NCBI RefSeq assembly: GCF_023973825.1
Contig: NC_090126.1
Coordinates: forward strand, 1,473,001-1,537,000
DNA length: 64,000 nt
Reading direction: 5' to 3'
Source: Plasmodium brasilianum
Lineage: Eukaryota > Apicomplexa > Aconoidasida > Haemosporida > Plasmodiidae
Shown here: piece by piece, positions 1 through 10,218 of the stretch
Layout of the letters: each line of letters begins with the position of its first letter
Numbering within the stretch: position 1 is the first letter of the stretch
The notes under the pieces: model-generated
The model's input: only the letters and a program-made list of their open reading frames with translations
Told to the model about the DNA's origin: nothing
The model's database searches: none
Position numbers and translations under genes: made by a program

Positions 1-93
1 GAACAAAATAAATTATTAACAAAACAAATTATGAACAAAACAAATTATGAACAAAATAAATTATGAACAAAATATATTATAAACAAAATAAAT
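1..93. repeat. 16-bp tandem repeat at window edge
   Basis: About six imperfect copies of a 16-bp unit (AAATTATGAACAAAAT and close variants) run from the window edge, so the array may continue to the left. The reverse complement of this unit is the core of the 29-bp repeat in RPL5 intron 1. Confidence 0.8.
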
Positions 94-2206
94 AATAAAA
101 GAAAAAAATACAAAGCGTAAGTACATAAATTTAAAAAAATACATATGCCAATTGAACTGCATTTGCATTGGCAAGCCTTTTTAATGAAATGGCTGTTTTA
201 AACGTTTGCGCATGCCAATAATAATATTCATATATATATAATATGTATGTACCTATCGTATACATATATCGGTTCTTTTAAAATAAAAAAGCATCAAATC
301 ATTGTGGGTGGCTAATTAGCACTCATATTGTATTCCTCTTGACTTACCAATTTTAATTCACTGCTTTATTTCGTAAATTTATCAAATACATACTACTTGA
401 AGCGAATCGTTAAGGTAGCCAACGGAACGGGTACAGATTAACTTCTTTCGTACTATAATTATATATACATGTTATATTTATTTATACATGTACAGTATGG
501 AATACTTACGAACTCGTGTTTATGAGCTATAAGTGCGTATTAAATTTTCAAACTTTTTTCATGCATATAAAAAAATTTATTAATTTGTATATATATATAT
601 TATAAAGACATCCACTGTATAAGGCTTATTTTAAAAAAGATTAAATAATATATTTATATTCATATATAAGGATCAAACATGGAAGTTCTTTTTTTCTAAA
701 AAAAAAATATATTTTCTTTTTTGCTGAATGAGCATAAGAGCATAGTGCACATTGCACAGTTTCCAACAAAATAAGCAAAGTTTAAAAGGAATCGCTATAA
801 ATATATACGCATGTACGTGTATATATTTCCATACATATATATATATATATATATGTACATTTGAATACATACGTATATGCATGCGAAAAGCTAGCTTTCC
901 CCCGTACAACTGACTTTAAAACACTCCTTTTACGATAAAGGGAAGGAGAACAAAGTAAAAAAAAAAAAAAATGGCCAAACGAAAGAGATCAAATTAAGCG
1001 CTTTACTTCGCTTAAATGAACAACCTGAATATAGCTTGACTTTTTTTTTTTTTTTTTTCTTTTTAATGATAATATTAATATATCTGAAAATTAATAGCTC
1101 AGAAGGAATTATATACGACTTAGAAGATAACGTATTTTCGTCCTTTTGCACGAAATAATCATTTATAAATTTTTATTTTCTTTTTTTGAACGCAAAAATT
1201 TATTGTTGCTTTGTTTTAGTTGAAAAATAAAAAAGCATAATAAAAAGCTTAAACATAAATAAAAGGGTAAATGCTCGTCAATGCCTTTTCGTCGTATATA
1301 CATGCACATGTACATTACATGTACTTCACAATACGTAGTAAAAAGAAAAAAGAAAAAAAGGATAAATATAGGGTACAAGTAAAAGTAAAAATTTATTTCA
1401 ATAAAATAATCAGCTTTGTCTCCTTTTCTCATATTCATATATAACAAAATGTTTCGATCGATTGTTCGAGTGTGCGTTTTTTGTGCTGTGTCTTTCACCT
1501 AACATCAAAATTAAAGGCAAGAAAAAAGTAGTATATATATTATGTACATTTCCAAAGAATATCCTAAACGTGCACATTGTGTACATACATACAAGCACAT
1601 ACATATATATTTACAAACTCTCGAAAAAACTGGTCAAACGCATTCCACAAAAATGCATTGAAAATAATTATGTTCAGAAGGTTTCATTATCGTCAACATG
1701 AAAACTCGGACGGCACTTCCTGAATAGTTTCATCATTATAATTATTAACAATGTACATTCTTCTTTTTGCTTCATTAATATGTGCGAATATGAATTGATC
1801 ATCCGGGCACATGCTCACGTAATATATGAACACGTTAGCATATGCATATTCACTCATATACGCTGCACGAATGGCACAAATATGCAAAATGACAAACAAA
1901 ACGCCAAGTGTTTTCATAAATACGGCCCACTAAAAAAAATTGATAATTCTTTCAATGGTTCCTAAAATTATGAAATTGTTTTAGCTGATTTCTAGCAGTT
2001 AACAAAGAAGTAAAAAAGCCAAATGTTACTGTGGCTAAATCAGCAGTTCAGTATATAAACAAACAAGTTGGTACATGTTCATGTTCATATATATATATAT
2101 ATATGTACAAACACACAAATAGACATAGATATACACACGGATGAGACAGATATATACATAGCTCCCTCTCACATGCACGCAGACAAATATGCACTCATCT
2201 TGTACC
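1..2206. other. Intergenic, 3' flank of the eL8 gene
   Basis: No supported gene. It holds a short tandem array at the left edge, several (TA)n tracts, T/A homopolymers and ORFs of 60-110 codons made of Tyr/Ile/His-rich shadow sequence. A small perfect inverted repeat (TGCCAAT at 146-152, ATTGGCA at 167-173) could form a 7-bp hairpin. One minus ORF at 1693-1917 begins with a hydrophobic signal-like segment; see the findings. Confidence 0.6.
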
Positions 2207-3942
2207 TTACAATTTTGAGGATATTTCCTTCTTTTTGGCTTCTTCAATTTTCTTGGCCTTGTCCTTAAGCTTTTTCAACATCATTGACTTGGCACTCATT
2301 TTTTGTCCACCCCATTTCCTTCTTATATCAACATTATCATTGAAGTGTTCTCTACACAATTTCGAAAAGTAATCTAGTTTTTCCTGATCGTCTTTTAAAA
2401 CATTCTGAACACATACAGCTGTTGCTGTCTTTTTATGCACAAGTGTTCCTAACAGAGCTTTATTCTTAACAATACAATAAGGAATATCTTTTAGTCTACA
2501 CAATGTAGGTAAAAATAAAACTAACTCGATAGGGCATACATCATTCGCTATAACAACAAGACTTGCTTTTTTATTCTCAACTAATTTTGTTATATGGTTT
2601 ATTCCGTATTTAAGAAAAATTGGCTTTTTCTCTTTTGTTACTATTTTCTTCAATGCATTCTTAGCCTTAGTTAATAATCTTTTTTTCTTTTCATCCTTTG
2701 ATTCTGGTTTGTACCCTCTCAGGAAGTTAATCAAATCTTGCGCCTGCGAAGGGGTGGATCAGTTGTCAAGAAGTTATCACATAGTCGTTACGTAGCTGCT
2801 AAGTAGCTGATAAGCGATCATACAAATGTGTAAATACACACACACGTACACACAATCGTCCATACTATGTATATGCATTGTGTAAAGTTTGCGTACCCAT
2901 CCGTTAAGGTTACAGAAGGTTTGTATGTATGCACGTTTGTATGTATGCACGTATGTATGTATGCACGTATGTATGTATGCACGTTTGTATGTATGCACGT
3001 TTGTATGTATGCACGTTTGTATGTATGCACGTTTGTATGTATGCACGTTTGTATGTATGCACGTTTGTATGTATGCACGTTTGTATGTATGCACGTATGT
3101 ATGTATGCATGTACATATTTATATACATGTACGCGCGGGGCTAACCTGATTCTTTGGAAGTGTGTGGTTGAACTGGTTAATCGATGGGGGAACTTTTAAT
3201 CTTTGTAACAGTATTTTTTTTTTTCTTTGAATTCTTATATACTTTGGCCATTTGACATATTTTGATAAATCCTTTTTTGGTCGTACACCCACACCGATAA
3301 CGTTACTTTTCTTTTTTTTTTCAAAAATTAAAGGGTTCTCTCTAATACCTTTTTTCTTTTCCTTTTTTATTTCTTTCTTTACTGTTTTTTTGTTACTCAA
3401 GGGGCATGGGGCTGGCGTCCTCTTCGACGGCTTCTTTTGTTGTTTCTTATCTTTCTTCTACAGAGAATAAAAATAAATAAATAAATAAATAAATAAAATA
3501 AAAAAAAAAAATAAATAAATAAATAAATAAAATAAATAAAATAAAAAAAATAAATAAATAAATAAAATAAAAAAAATAAAATATAACAAAGCATAATACA
3601 GTTCAGCTTAACATCGCGCAAATTAACACAGCACAGCAAAAAACAATTTAGTGCAGCATGCTATATAGTGTAATACAGTGTTGCATAATATAATACAACA
3701 TAATATGATAAAGCACATGTTAAATCACTGTCAAGTAAAATCTTTTTATCATGTGATTTCAACATGTTCAAAGGTATAACATGTATGTACTATAATAACG
3801 CAGTTGTGCCATAAAAAGGAAATAATTAAAAATAAAAAAAAAAATAGAACAACACTATAATGTAAAATTGTAATTATATTTCGTACATTTTCTGTTAATA
3901 TATTTTTTATTTTATTTTATTTTTATATAAAACTCTTACCAT
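2207..3942 (-). CDS. RPL7A: 60S ribosomal protein eL8 (L7a / Plasmodium L7-3)
   Basis: Structural protein of the large ribosomal subunit. Model: exon 1 3942..3940 (the ATG alone, followed by GTAAGAG), exon 2 3457..3146, exon 3 2743..2207, all joined in phase 0, giving 283 residues. The N-terminal third is very basic ([13 protein letters not shown]), as expected for a ribosomal tail. The L7Ae RNA-binding domain covers about residues 147-240, with [20 protein letters not shown] and [20 protein letters not shown] as the diagnostic core (kink-turn binding family). The C-terminus is a Lys-rich helix. The one-codon first exon is inferred because exon 2 has no usable in-frame ATG before its acceptor and the ATG at 3942 sits directly on a consensus donor. 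The gene diverges from RPL5 across a 2.1 kb spacer. Intron 2 carries a 16-bp minisatellite and intron 1 carries AAATA-type repeats. Confidence 0.93.
2925..3113. repeat. 16-bp minisatellite in eL8 intron 2
   Basis: About twelve copies of a 16-bp unit (GTATGTATGCACGTTT, with some GTAT endings) fill much of the 402-bp intron 2. They generate overlapping Cys/Met/Tyr-rich shadow ORFs on both strands. Confidence 0.9.
3466..3590. repeat. AAATA microsatellite in eL8 intron 1
   Basis: Interrupted AAATA / AAAATA repeats directly upstream (transcript orientation) of the intron 1 acceptor. On the transcript strand this is a long T-rich tract that serves as the polypyrimidine region. Confidence 0.75.
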
Positions 3943-5623
3943 TCTGAAGGATTGAAAAAACTGTTATATGCTTAAAAACGTACTCTCTTAACAAAATTGT
4001 TTCTGTGTATAAAATATATGTAAATTACATACAATGTATATTTAAACGTATACATAATATATATATAAATTTATATATGTACATAAATACATACTATGTA
4101 TTTGAATACATTGTATATGAGTTTATTTTATTATTTTTTTTTTTTTTTTTTGAGGTGAGATTTTTGTACTAATACATTAGCGGCTCGCTCACTAATCAGT
4201 CCTTCCTTTCCCTTTTACAAAGATTACGAAAAGAAAAAATTGTAAACGTAAAAAAAAAAAAAAAAAAAAAAAAAAGTCAGCTATAAAAAATTCAATAGAA
4301 AATTTTGACAAATGGAATAAAAAAAAAATATACTTTCAGAGGGTCGTAAAGCGAATACGTATAATACGTACAAGTCTGATAAGCATAAATATATATACAT
4401 ATATTATATATATATATATATATACACGATAAGTATATGTACATATATATATATATATTATATATATGCATGTTGATATATATATTGTGCGCATGCACAA
4501 ATGATAACTCTATTTGAAAAAGCTTTGCACAAACATTCCTTCTTATGTAAGTGATTGAAGCGGTGCTAAGCAATACCCCCGTAGTCCACAATTCTTCAAC
4601 ACACTAACTATATAATAAGCTATATTATATCTCCTAGTCACTATGTATATAACCTTATACATATGTATAAATGTTTATATTGTAATATACTGCTCATATA
4701 AGTGCATATGTTCTAAGTGTATATGTATTTTTTATATTTTTGCTTGTATACTACATTTTTGTTAACATTCGTTAAGTTCATAAAAATTGACAATGGGTTA
4801 TATAATTATATAAAGTAATAAAGAACTTGAGTACTTGGAAAAAAAGAGGAAAAGTTCAAATTGGGTATATAACAATACAATTTGTCCGCCCTATGACAAG
4901 TTGAATTTATTTTCAATCCCTATTAATTTTTAACTTCAATTTTTTCCTTGTTTTTTTACATGTACGTTTATATACATATATATATATATATGCAAATGCA
5001 TCATTTCACTGCTCTTTAAAACTTTATCAAATTTATAAAAATATAAACACTCGAAGTTTACGGAAAGATATATTTAATGAAAGTTGTGAGCCTTCACAAT
5101 TTTTTCCGTTCACGAGAGGAGCAGGAAGAAACCGTTCTACATATTAGCATATGCACATATATATATATATTTATATATATATATATATGAACATATATAT
5201 ATATATTATTTATACGAAATACCTGTGTTCATAATTTTTTACCAATTTTTGTGGCCAAGGCGTGATAGACGAAAGTAATGAAAGTGCATACAGCAAAAAC
5301 CTCAGTATAAATGACCCGAAAGAGGGGGTATATATACACATACATGTACATAAATATTTTATTAATACAGAATATAATTATGTATGTATAATATATATAT
5401 ATATATTCCGATACTGTTATACATTTATACAAATTCTCGTGGCAAAGAATACGTAACATGCGTATGCATATATGTACATATATATTATATGCATACGATT
5501 TATCCCTATTTGCTGAGTTTTTTTTTTTTTTTTTTACCTATTAAGTTTAAAAATATATACATGCATATTGTATATATATACATATATAATTATATATACA
5601 TATATAATTTATATATACATATA

Positions 5624-5660
<37 letters not shown>

Positions 5661-6052
5661 GTACGTTCGCGTTTGTTTACGCTTACAGCTTACCACTTTA
5701 CATAATTTATGCATCGCTTTAATGTGCCAAAATTTGAAACGGATGTTGACTTGAACGAAGCTATATATAAAAAAATAGATACGATATGTTTCAAATTAAT
5801 TTTTAATTAGCTTGATTAGGTTAAAATTTGTTTGTTTTTTTTTTTTTTACTTTTCATTATTTGCTAACGCTTTACTTCATTACGAGAAGGAATTTATTTT
5901 TTTAAAAAATAAAATCGCTTTTCTTGTACATATTGAAGAATAAATTTTTTTTTTTTTTTCTTTCTTTTTTTTCTTTTTTTTTTTTAAATATTATTAAAAA
6001 AATTAAGGCAAAGTTAAAAAAAACGAAATAGATTAAAAAAGAAAAGAAAAGA
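3943..6052. other. Shared upstream region of eL8 and RPL5
   Basis: This 2.1 kb spacer separates two divergent ribosomal protein genes and so must hold both promoters. It contains T and A homopolymers (about 4133-4152 and 4252-4275), many (TA)n tracts, and no ORF with protein-like composition. No specific promoter element could be assigned. Confidence 0.6.
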
Positions 6053-7749
6053 ATGGCATATGTGAAGGTTGTTAAAAATAAGGCGTACTTCAAAAGATAC
6101 CAGGTGAAATACAGAAGAAGAAGGGGTAAGAACATTTTTTGTTAATCATCTTCATAACTATGTTTTCACGCGCATGTTTGTATACAAGTATATACATACG
6201 TATTACATACATATGTAAAACATACATGCATAATGAGCACGTACGTACGTTTGTACATGATTTACCACATTGCTTGTGCGTGCCTGTGTAAATGAATTAC
6301 TACGCGTTATATGTATGCCTTAAATAAATTTAACATGTTCATGATTTCGCATGTTATGAGAGATCTTTTATTCGAGGCTAAAAAAATGTTGATCAGTGAT
6401 TAAACAAGTTAAGCATTTTTGCAAGTTGCCGACTTACCTGACACTGAGACAACGGAAACGCATAATTTTTTCTATTTGCTCATTTTGTTCATAATTTTTT
6501 CGATTTGCTCATTTTGTTCATAATTTTTTCGATTTGCTCATTTTGTTCATAATTTTTTCTATTTGCTCATTTTGTTCATAATTTTTTCTATTTGCTCATT
6601 TTGTTCATAATTTTTTCGATTTGCTCATTTTGTTCATAATTTTTTCGATTTGCTCATTTTGTTCATAATTTTTTCGATTTGCTCATTTTGTTCATAATTT
6701 TTTCGATTTGCTCATTTTGTTCATAATTTTTTCGATTTGCTCATTTTGTTCATAATTTTCCTGTTTTACCCATTTTGTTCATAATTTTCCCGATTTGCTC
6801 ATTTTGTTCATAATTTTCCCGATTTGCTCATTTTGTTCATAATTTTCCCGTTTTGCGCATCCTTTATATAGAGGGAAAAACGGACTATAGAGCTAGAAAA
6901 GCGCTAATTTTGCAAGACAAGAACAAATATAATGCGCAAAAGTTGAGATTCGTTGTTCGTAAAACAAACAATCAGATAATTTGCCAAATAGCTAGTGCTC
7001 ATATTGAAGGGGATAAAATTTTAGCTGAAGCAAAATCAAAAGAGTTAATAAGATATGGAATACCAGTAGGACTAAAGAATTATGCTGCTGCATATGCAAC
7101 TGGCTTATTATGTGCAAGAAGATTTTTAAAATCTTTAAATCTGGACACAGTATTTATAGGTGTTGAAAAAGTCACAGCAGATATGAATGAAAATGAAGAT
7201 AAGGATGATGATGAAGAAAGAAAACCAATAAAAGCTTTTTTAGATGTTGGTATAACAAGAACAACAACAGGTAATCGTGTTTTTGCTGCTATGAAAGGAG
7301 CATGTGATGGAGGATTAAATATTCCTCATGGAAATAACAGATTTCCTGGATCAAAAAATGAATTTAATCCTGAACAGTTAAGGAAAAATATTTTAGGTTT
7401 ACATGTAGCCGAATATATGAAATTATTACAAGAAGAAGATATGGATAAATATAAAGCACATTTTAATGATTATATTAAACATAAAATTAATGCAAATAAT
7501 ATTGAACAAATGTATATAACTGCACATGAACAAATTAGAAAAAACCCAGAAAAAGTAGTAAAGAAAAAGGACAAAGTTAAAAAGTTTATGGCCAAATATG
7601 AAAAGCCCAAAAAGCTTAATGCGAAAATTAGAAAGAGAAGAGTTAAAGAAAAGGTAAAGAGAAAAGAAAAAGAAATGGAAAAGTGTAGTATATCATGCTT
7701 ATGCATATATACATACAGGATGTGTAAATATGCTTAAATGTGTACATAC

Positions 7750-7797
<48 letters not shown>

Positions 7798-8422
7798 TCA
7801 CGCATATGCATACATTACTTTCATACGGTACATACGTGCATATGTTTGGGTCCAAAGCGAACACTCAACTGATTTGAGAACAAACTTATGCACTGTGCAA
7901 ATTTGTATAAAAGGTTTTTCATGATGAGAAATACAGACCTGATTTGAAAAAAAATTTGAGAAAATTTTTTCTATTTCTGAAAAAATCTTTTATATATATT
8001 ATGTATATATGTACATACGTACATACATACATATATACATACATACATATATACATACATACATACATATATACATACATATATACATACATATATACAT
8101 ACATATATACATACATATATACATACATATATACATACATATATACATACATATATACATACATATATACATACAGACATAAGATAACCAAATTAGCAAA
8201 ACAAAATAGTTATGTCCACGTAAATATGAAGCAAGTGTACATTTACTGTTCGTTTTGCGTATTATATAAATATTTTACGTTCCTGTTTTATTATTTTATT
8301 AATTTATTATTTTATTATTTTTTTATTTTATCAATTTACTGTTTTATTATTATTGTATTAATTTATTATTTTTTTATGTTTTTAATTTTTAGTTGGCTAA
8401 ATATGTGGAAAAGTTGCAGTAA
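6053..8422 (+). CDS. RPL5: 60S ribosomal protein uL18 (L5)
   Basis: 5S rRNA-binding protein of the large subunit. Model: exon 1 6053..6125 (ends in a split Glu codon before GTAAG), exon 2 6872..7653 (donor AAG|GTAAAG), exon 3 8393..8422 encoding LAKYVEKLQ and the stop. The phases fit and the product is 294 residues, the usual family length. Family signatures are [12 protein letters not shown] at the first junction followed by [12 protein letters not shown], then [36 protein letters not shown] and [11 protein letters not shown]. An acidic stretch ([11 protein letters not shown]) sits near residue 120, and the tail is basic. The open frame continues past 7653 to 7737, but that extension reads into Cys/Tyr-rich AT sequence, so the exon 3 splice is preferred. 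Intron 1 holds a 29-bp minisatellite. Intron 2 holds a 12-bp microsatellite and a box C/D snoRNA candidate. Confidence 0.95.
6466..6845. repeat. 29-bp minisatellite in RPL5 intron 1
   Basis: About thirteen head-to-tail copies of a 29-bp unit containing TTTGCTCATTTTGTTCATAA followed by five or six T or C. The array runs to within about 25 bp of the exon 2 acceptor. Later copies change TTTTTT to TTTTCC, which makes the acceptor side more pyrimidine-mixed. Confidence 0.92.
7910..7991 (+). ncRNA. Candidate box C/D snoRNA in RPL5 intron 2
   Basis: C box ATGATGA (7921-7927), a possible D' box CTGA (7939-7942) and D box CTGA (7977-7980) are flanked by a 10-bp terminal stem. The stem pairs AAAGGTTTTT (7910-7919) with AAAAATCTTT (7982-7991) and has one G-U. 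No clear C' box is seen and I could not match either guide to rRNA. The setting, inside a ribosomal protein intron in sense orientation, is typical of snoRNA hosts. Confidence 0.4.
8020..8180. repeat. 12-bp TACATATA microsatellite in RPL5 intron 2
   Basis: Tandem ACATATATACAT units, interrupted at the left end by TACATACATACA variants. It produces IYTYIYTY / CMYICMYI shadow ORFs. Confidence 0.9.
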
Positions 8423-8895
8423 GTAAAAAGGAAGTAGTGAAACGAAGCGTGCAGGATTATATGTACAGGTCAGGTTTTTTTTTTTTTTTTTTTTATTTTT
8501 ACAATCCCTATATATATATATATATGTGTATGTATATATGTAGGCTTCCCATCTGATTTACCATTTTAGGAAAGGAAAAAAAACAGTTGCGTATATGTGT
8601 ATATGTGTGTATGTTTGTATGTTTGTATATACGCAAGTATGCATTCCCACATATGTATCTGCATGTACACACATTTTATGATTAAAATATAAAGCCATGG
8701 ATAATACAAATCCTCAGGCATATTATTATTAACAAAACTTCATACAATACGTACAAAAATAGCATATTAATATATATTTTTTTTTTTTAACACAAAAAGA
8801 AGAAAGTAAAGAAAGAAAAGTTGTTATGTGCGAAGGTAAAAGAAAAATGCATATTTTTGGTGCATATATAATGTGGTAAAGGCAATTCGCTTAAT

Positions 8896-8935
<40 letters not shown>
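8423..8935. other. 3' flank of RPL5, leader of snoRNA cluster
   Basis: No protein-like ORF. It contains T tracts, a (TA)n tract near 8511-8525 and a run of about 42 T (8899-8940) that abuts the first snoRNA. Confidence 0.5.
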
Positions 8936-8943
<8 letters not shown>

Positions 8944-9014
8944 GATGATGTGTCAAAATTGGGTAATTTACGTCTGAAAATTACTGATGATAACTGCTAT
9001 CTGAAAAAAAAAAA
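8930..9014 (+). ncRNA. Box C/D snoRNA, 18S guide (U16/snR87 type)
   Basis: All four boxes are present in order: C ATGATGA (8942-8948), D' CTGA (8974-8977), C' TGATGA (8985-8990), D CTGA (9001-9004). The T run before C and the A run after D can form the terminal stem. The guide directly upstream of D' (AATTGGGTAATTTACG) is the reverse complement of the conserved 18S rRNA stretch CGTAAATTACCCAATT. By the D+5 rule the predicted 2'-O-methylated base is the first A of that AAA, the region modified by yeast snR87 and human U16. The second guide, upstream of D (AACTGCTAT), has no target I recognise. It lies in the RPL5-VPS spacer and is probably processed from the RPL5 3' region or its own transcript. 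Confidence 0.75.
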
Positions 9015-9270
9015 AAATAAAATAAAATAAAACGAAATAACTGAATAAAAAAAAAAATGCTTAATTTTTGAGGGGAAAAAAAGCAAGGGTGTTATAGGTG
9101 TGTATGCCAGAATTCTTTCCGGTGTTCATAAAATTTACATATGTGAGTGTAGTGTTGCATAAAAACGAAAAAATAGAATATAATAAGAGAAAATATAATA
9201 CAATATAATTAGAATGCATTATAATGCAGTGGAAACTAACGGAATGCATGAACAATTGCTGTACCTCTTC

Positions 9271-9361
9271 TCTTTGTAAGTGATGAGGAAAACATATCAT
9301 TAACTTTCGTTCTTCTGCATCGTACGAAATGAAGATGCTTTTTTGTAGCTGATACAAAGGA
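9271..9361 (+). ncRNA. Box C/D snoRNA copy 1, 18S guide (snR54 type)
   Basis: C box TGATGA (9281-9286) and D box CTGA (9349-9352) are enclosed by a terminal stem CTTTGTA (9272-9278) / TACAAAG (9353-9359). An internal ATGAAGA near 9329 can act as a degenerate C' box and CTGC as a degenerate D' box. The guide TTAACTTTCGTTCTT is the reverse complement of 18S rRNA AAGAACGAAAGTTAA. The predicted methylated base is an A in AAGAAC, corresponding to the site of yeast snR54. The same guide recurs at about 9581. Confidence 0.75.
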
Positions 9362-9548
9362 AAGAAGATATCGATAAATGGTAAAGGGAATACTAGTAAA
9401 AACTGCAAAAATAATACAATAGTTTTATAGTTAAATGTTGTAGTGTTCCATATAAATGTACATATAGAAATAAGTAACATTACATGTTCATGTGAGGTTA
9501 CACAAACAATTAAACTTAGAAAAAAAGAAATGAATGAGATTTTTTTTT

Positions 9549-9640
9549 TTTTTTTGTACATGATGAGCAAAACAAATTTATTAACTTTCGTTCTTCTGCA
9601 TCTGAGGAAGTGAAGATAATTTAATGGCTGATGCAAAAAA
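9549..9640 (+). ncRNA. Box C/D snoRNA copy 2, same 18S guide
   Basis: C box TGATGA (9561-9566) and D box CTGA (9628-9631), with a terminal stem formed by TTTTTTGTA before C and TGCAAAAAA after D. The middle repeats the guide of the 9271-9361 copy exactly (ATTAACTTTCGTTCTTCTGC), while the flanks and the second guide region differ. It looks like a diverged tandem duplicate whose first guide is conserved and whose second guide has changed. Confidence 0.72.
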
Positions 9641-9768
9641 AAAAAAAAAAAAGGGAAAAAATAAAAAAATGGAAAAAAAAAAGAACATAGTTTTAAATTG
9701 TAAAAACCGTCTGGTTAAACGAGATAAAAAAATTTTATTTTATATTTAAAAACATATTCGAAATATAC

Positions 9769-9805
<37 letters not shown>

Positions 9806-10218
9806 ACCCTCATGAGTTATTCATCATAAAATTTTACAAATTTTTGAGATAACAAATGTCTTTTTTAAAAATATAAATAAAAAAGGTAAACATGAAATGA
9901 ACAAGGGTTGACTGAAAAAAGAACTTAAGCATGACAAGTGAGATACGCGTGCGGTGTTAGAATAAATCTCTACAAAAAAGATACGTACGCGTAATGTTGT
10001 TTGTAGATATGTATTATACAAATGTTTACATACATGAATTAATCAGCGCTAAAATGAAAAGGTCTTAAAAGCGAAAAGCACAAATTAGGATGAGTCCCTT
10101 AAAGAAAAATGTTAAAAGTGAAGCGGCCAAAATAGGAGTGCGCCAAATTGTATCAACGACAATGTATAAATAAAAGAACAGTCCACTGTTAATGATTCCA
10201 AATTATGACTAGCATCGT
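9641..10218. other. Spacer between snoRNA cluster and VPS-type gene
   Basis: AT-rich sequence with a (TA)n tract at about 9771-9802 and no convincing gene. It holds the 3' flank of the minus-strand VPS-type gene. Confidence 0.5.

Noticed and set aside
2777..3199. Cys/Met/Tyr repeat ORFs over the eL8 intron
   Set aside because: Product of a 16-bp intron minisatellite; flanking exons join correctly across it.
7653..7737. RPL5 exon 2 read-through C-terminus ending CKYA
   Set aside because: A consensus donor after AAG and a phase-0 exon encoding LAKYVEKLQ give the normal family length and end.
9061..9636. 191-codon minus ORF
   Set aside because: It runs antisense through two snoRNAs, has Phe/Leu/Tyr-rich AT composition and no protein-like blocks.
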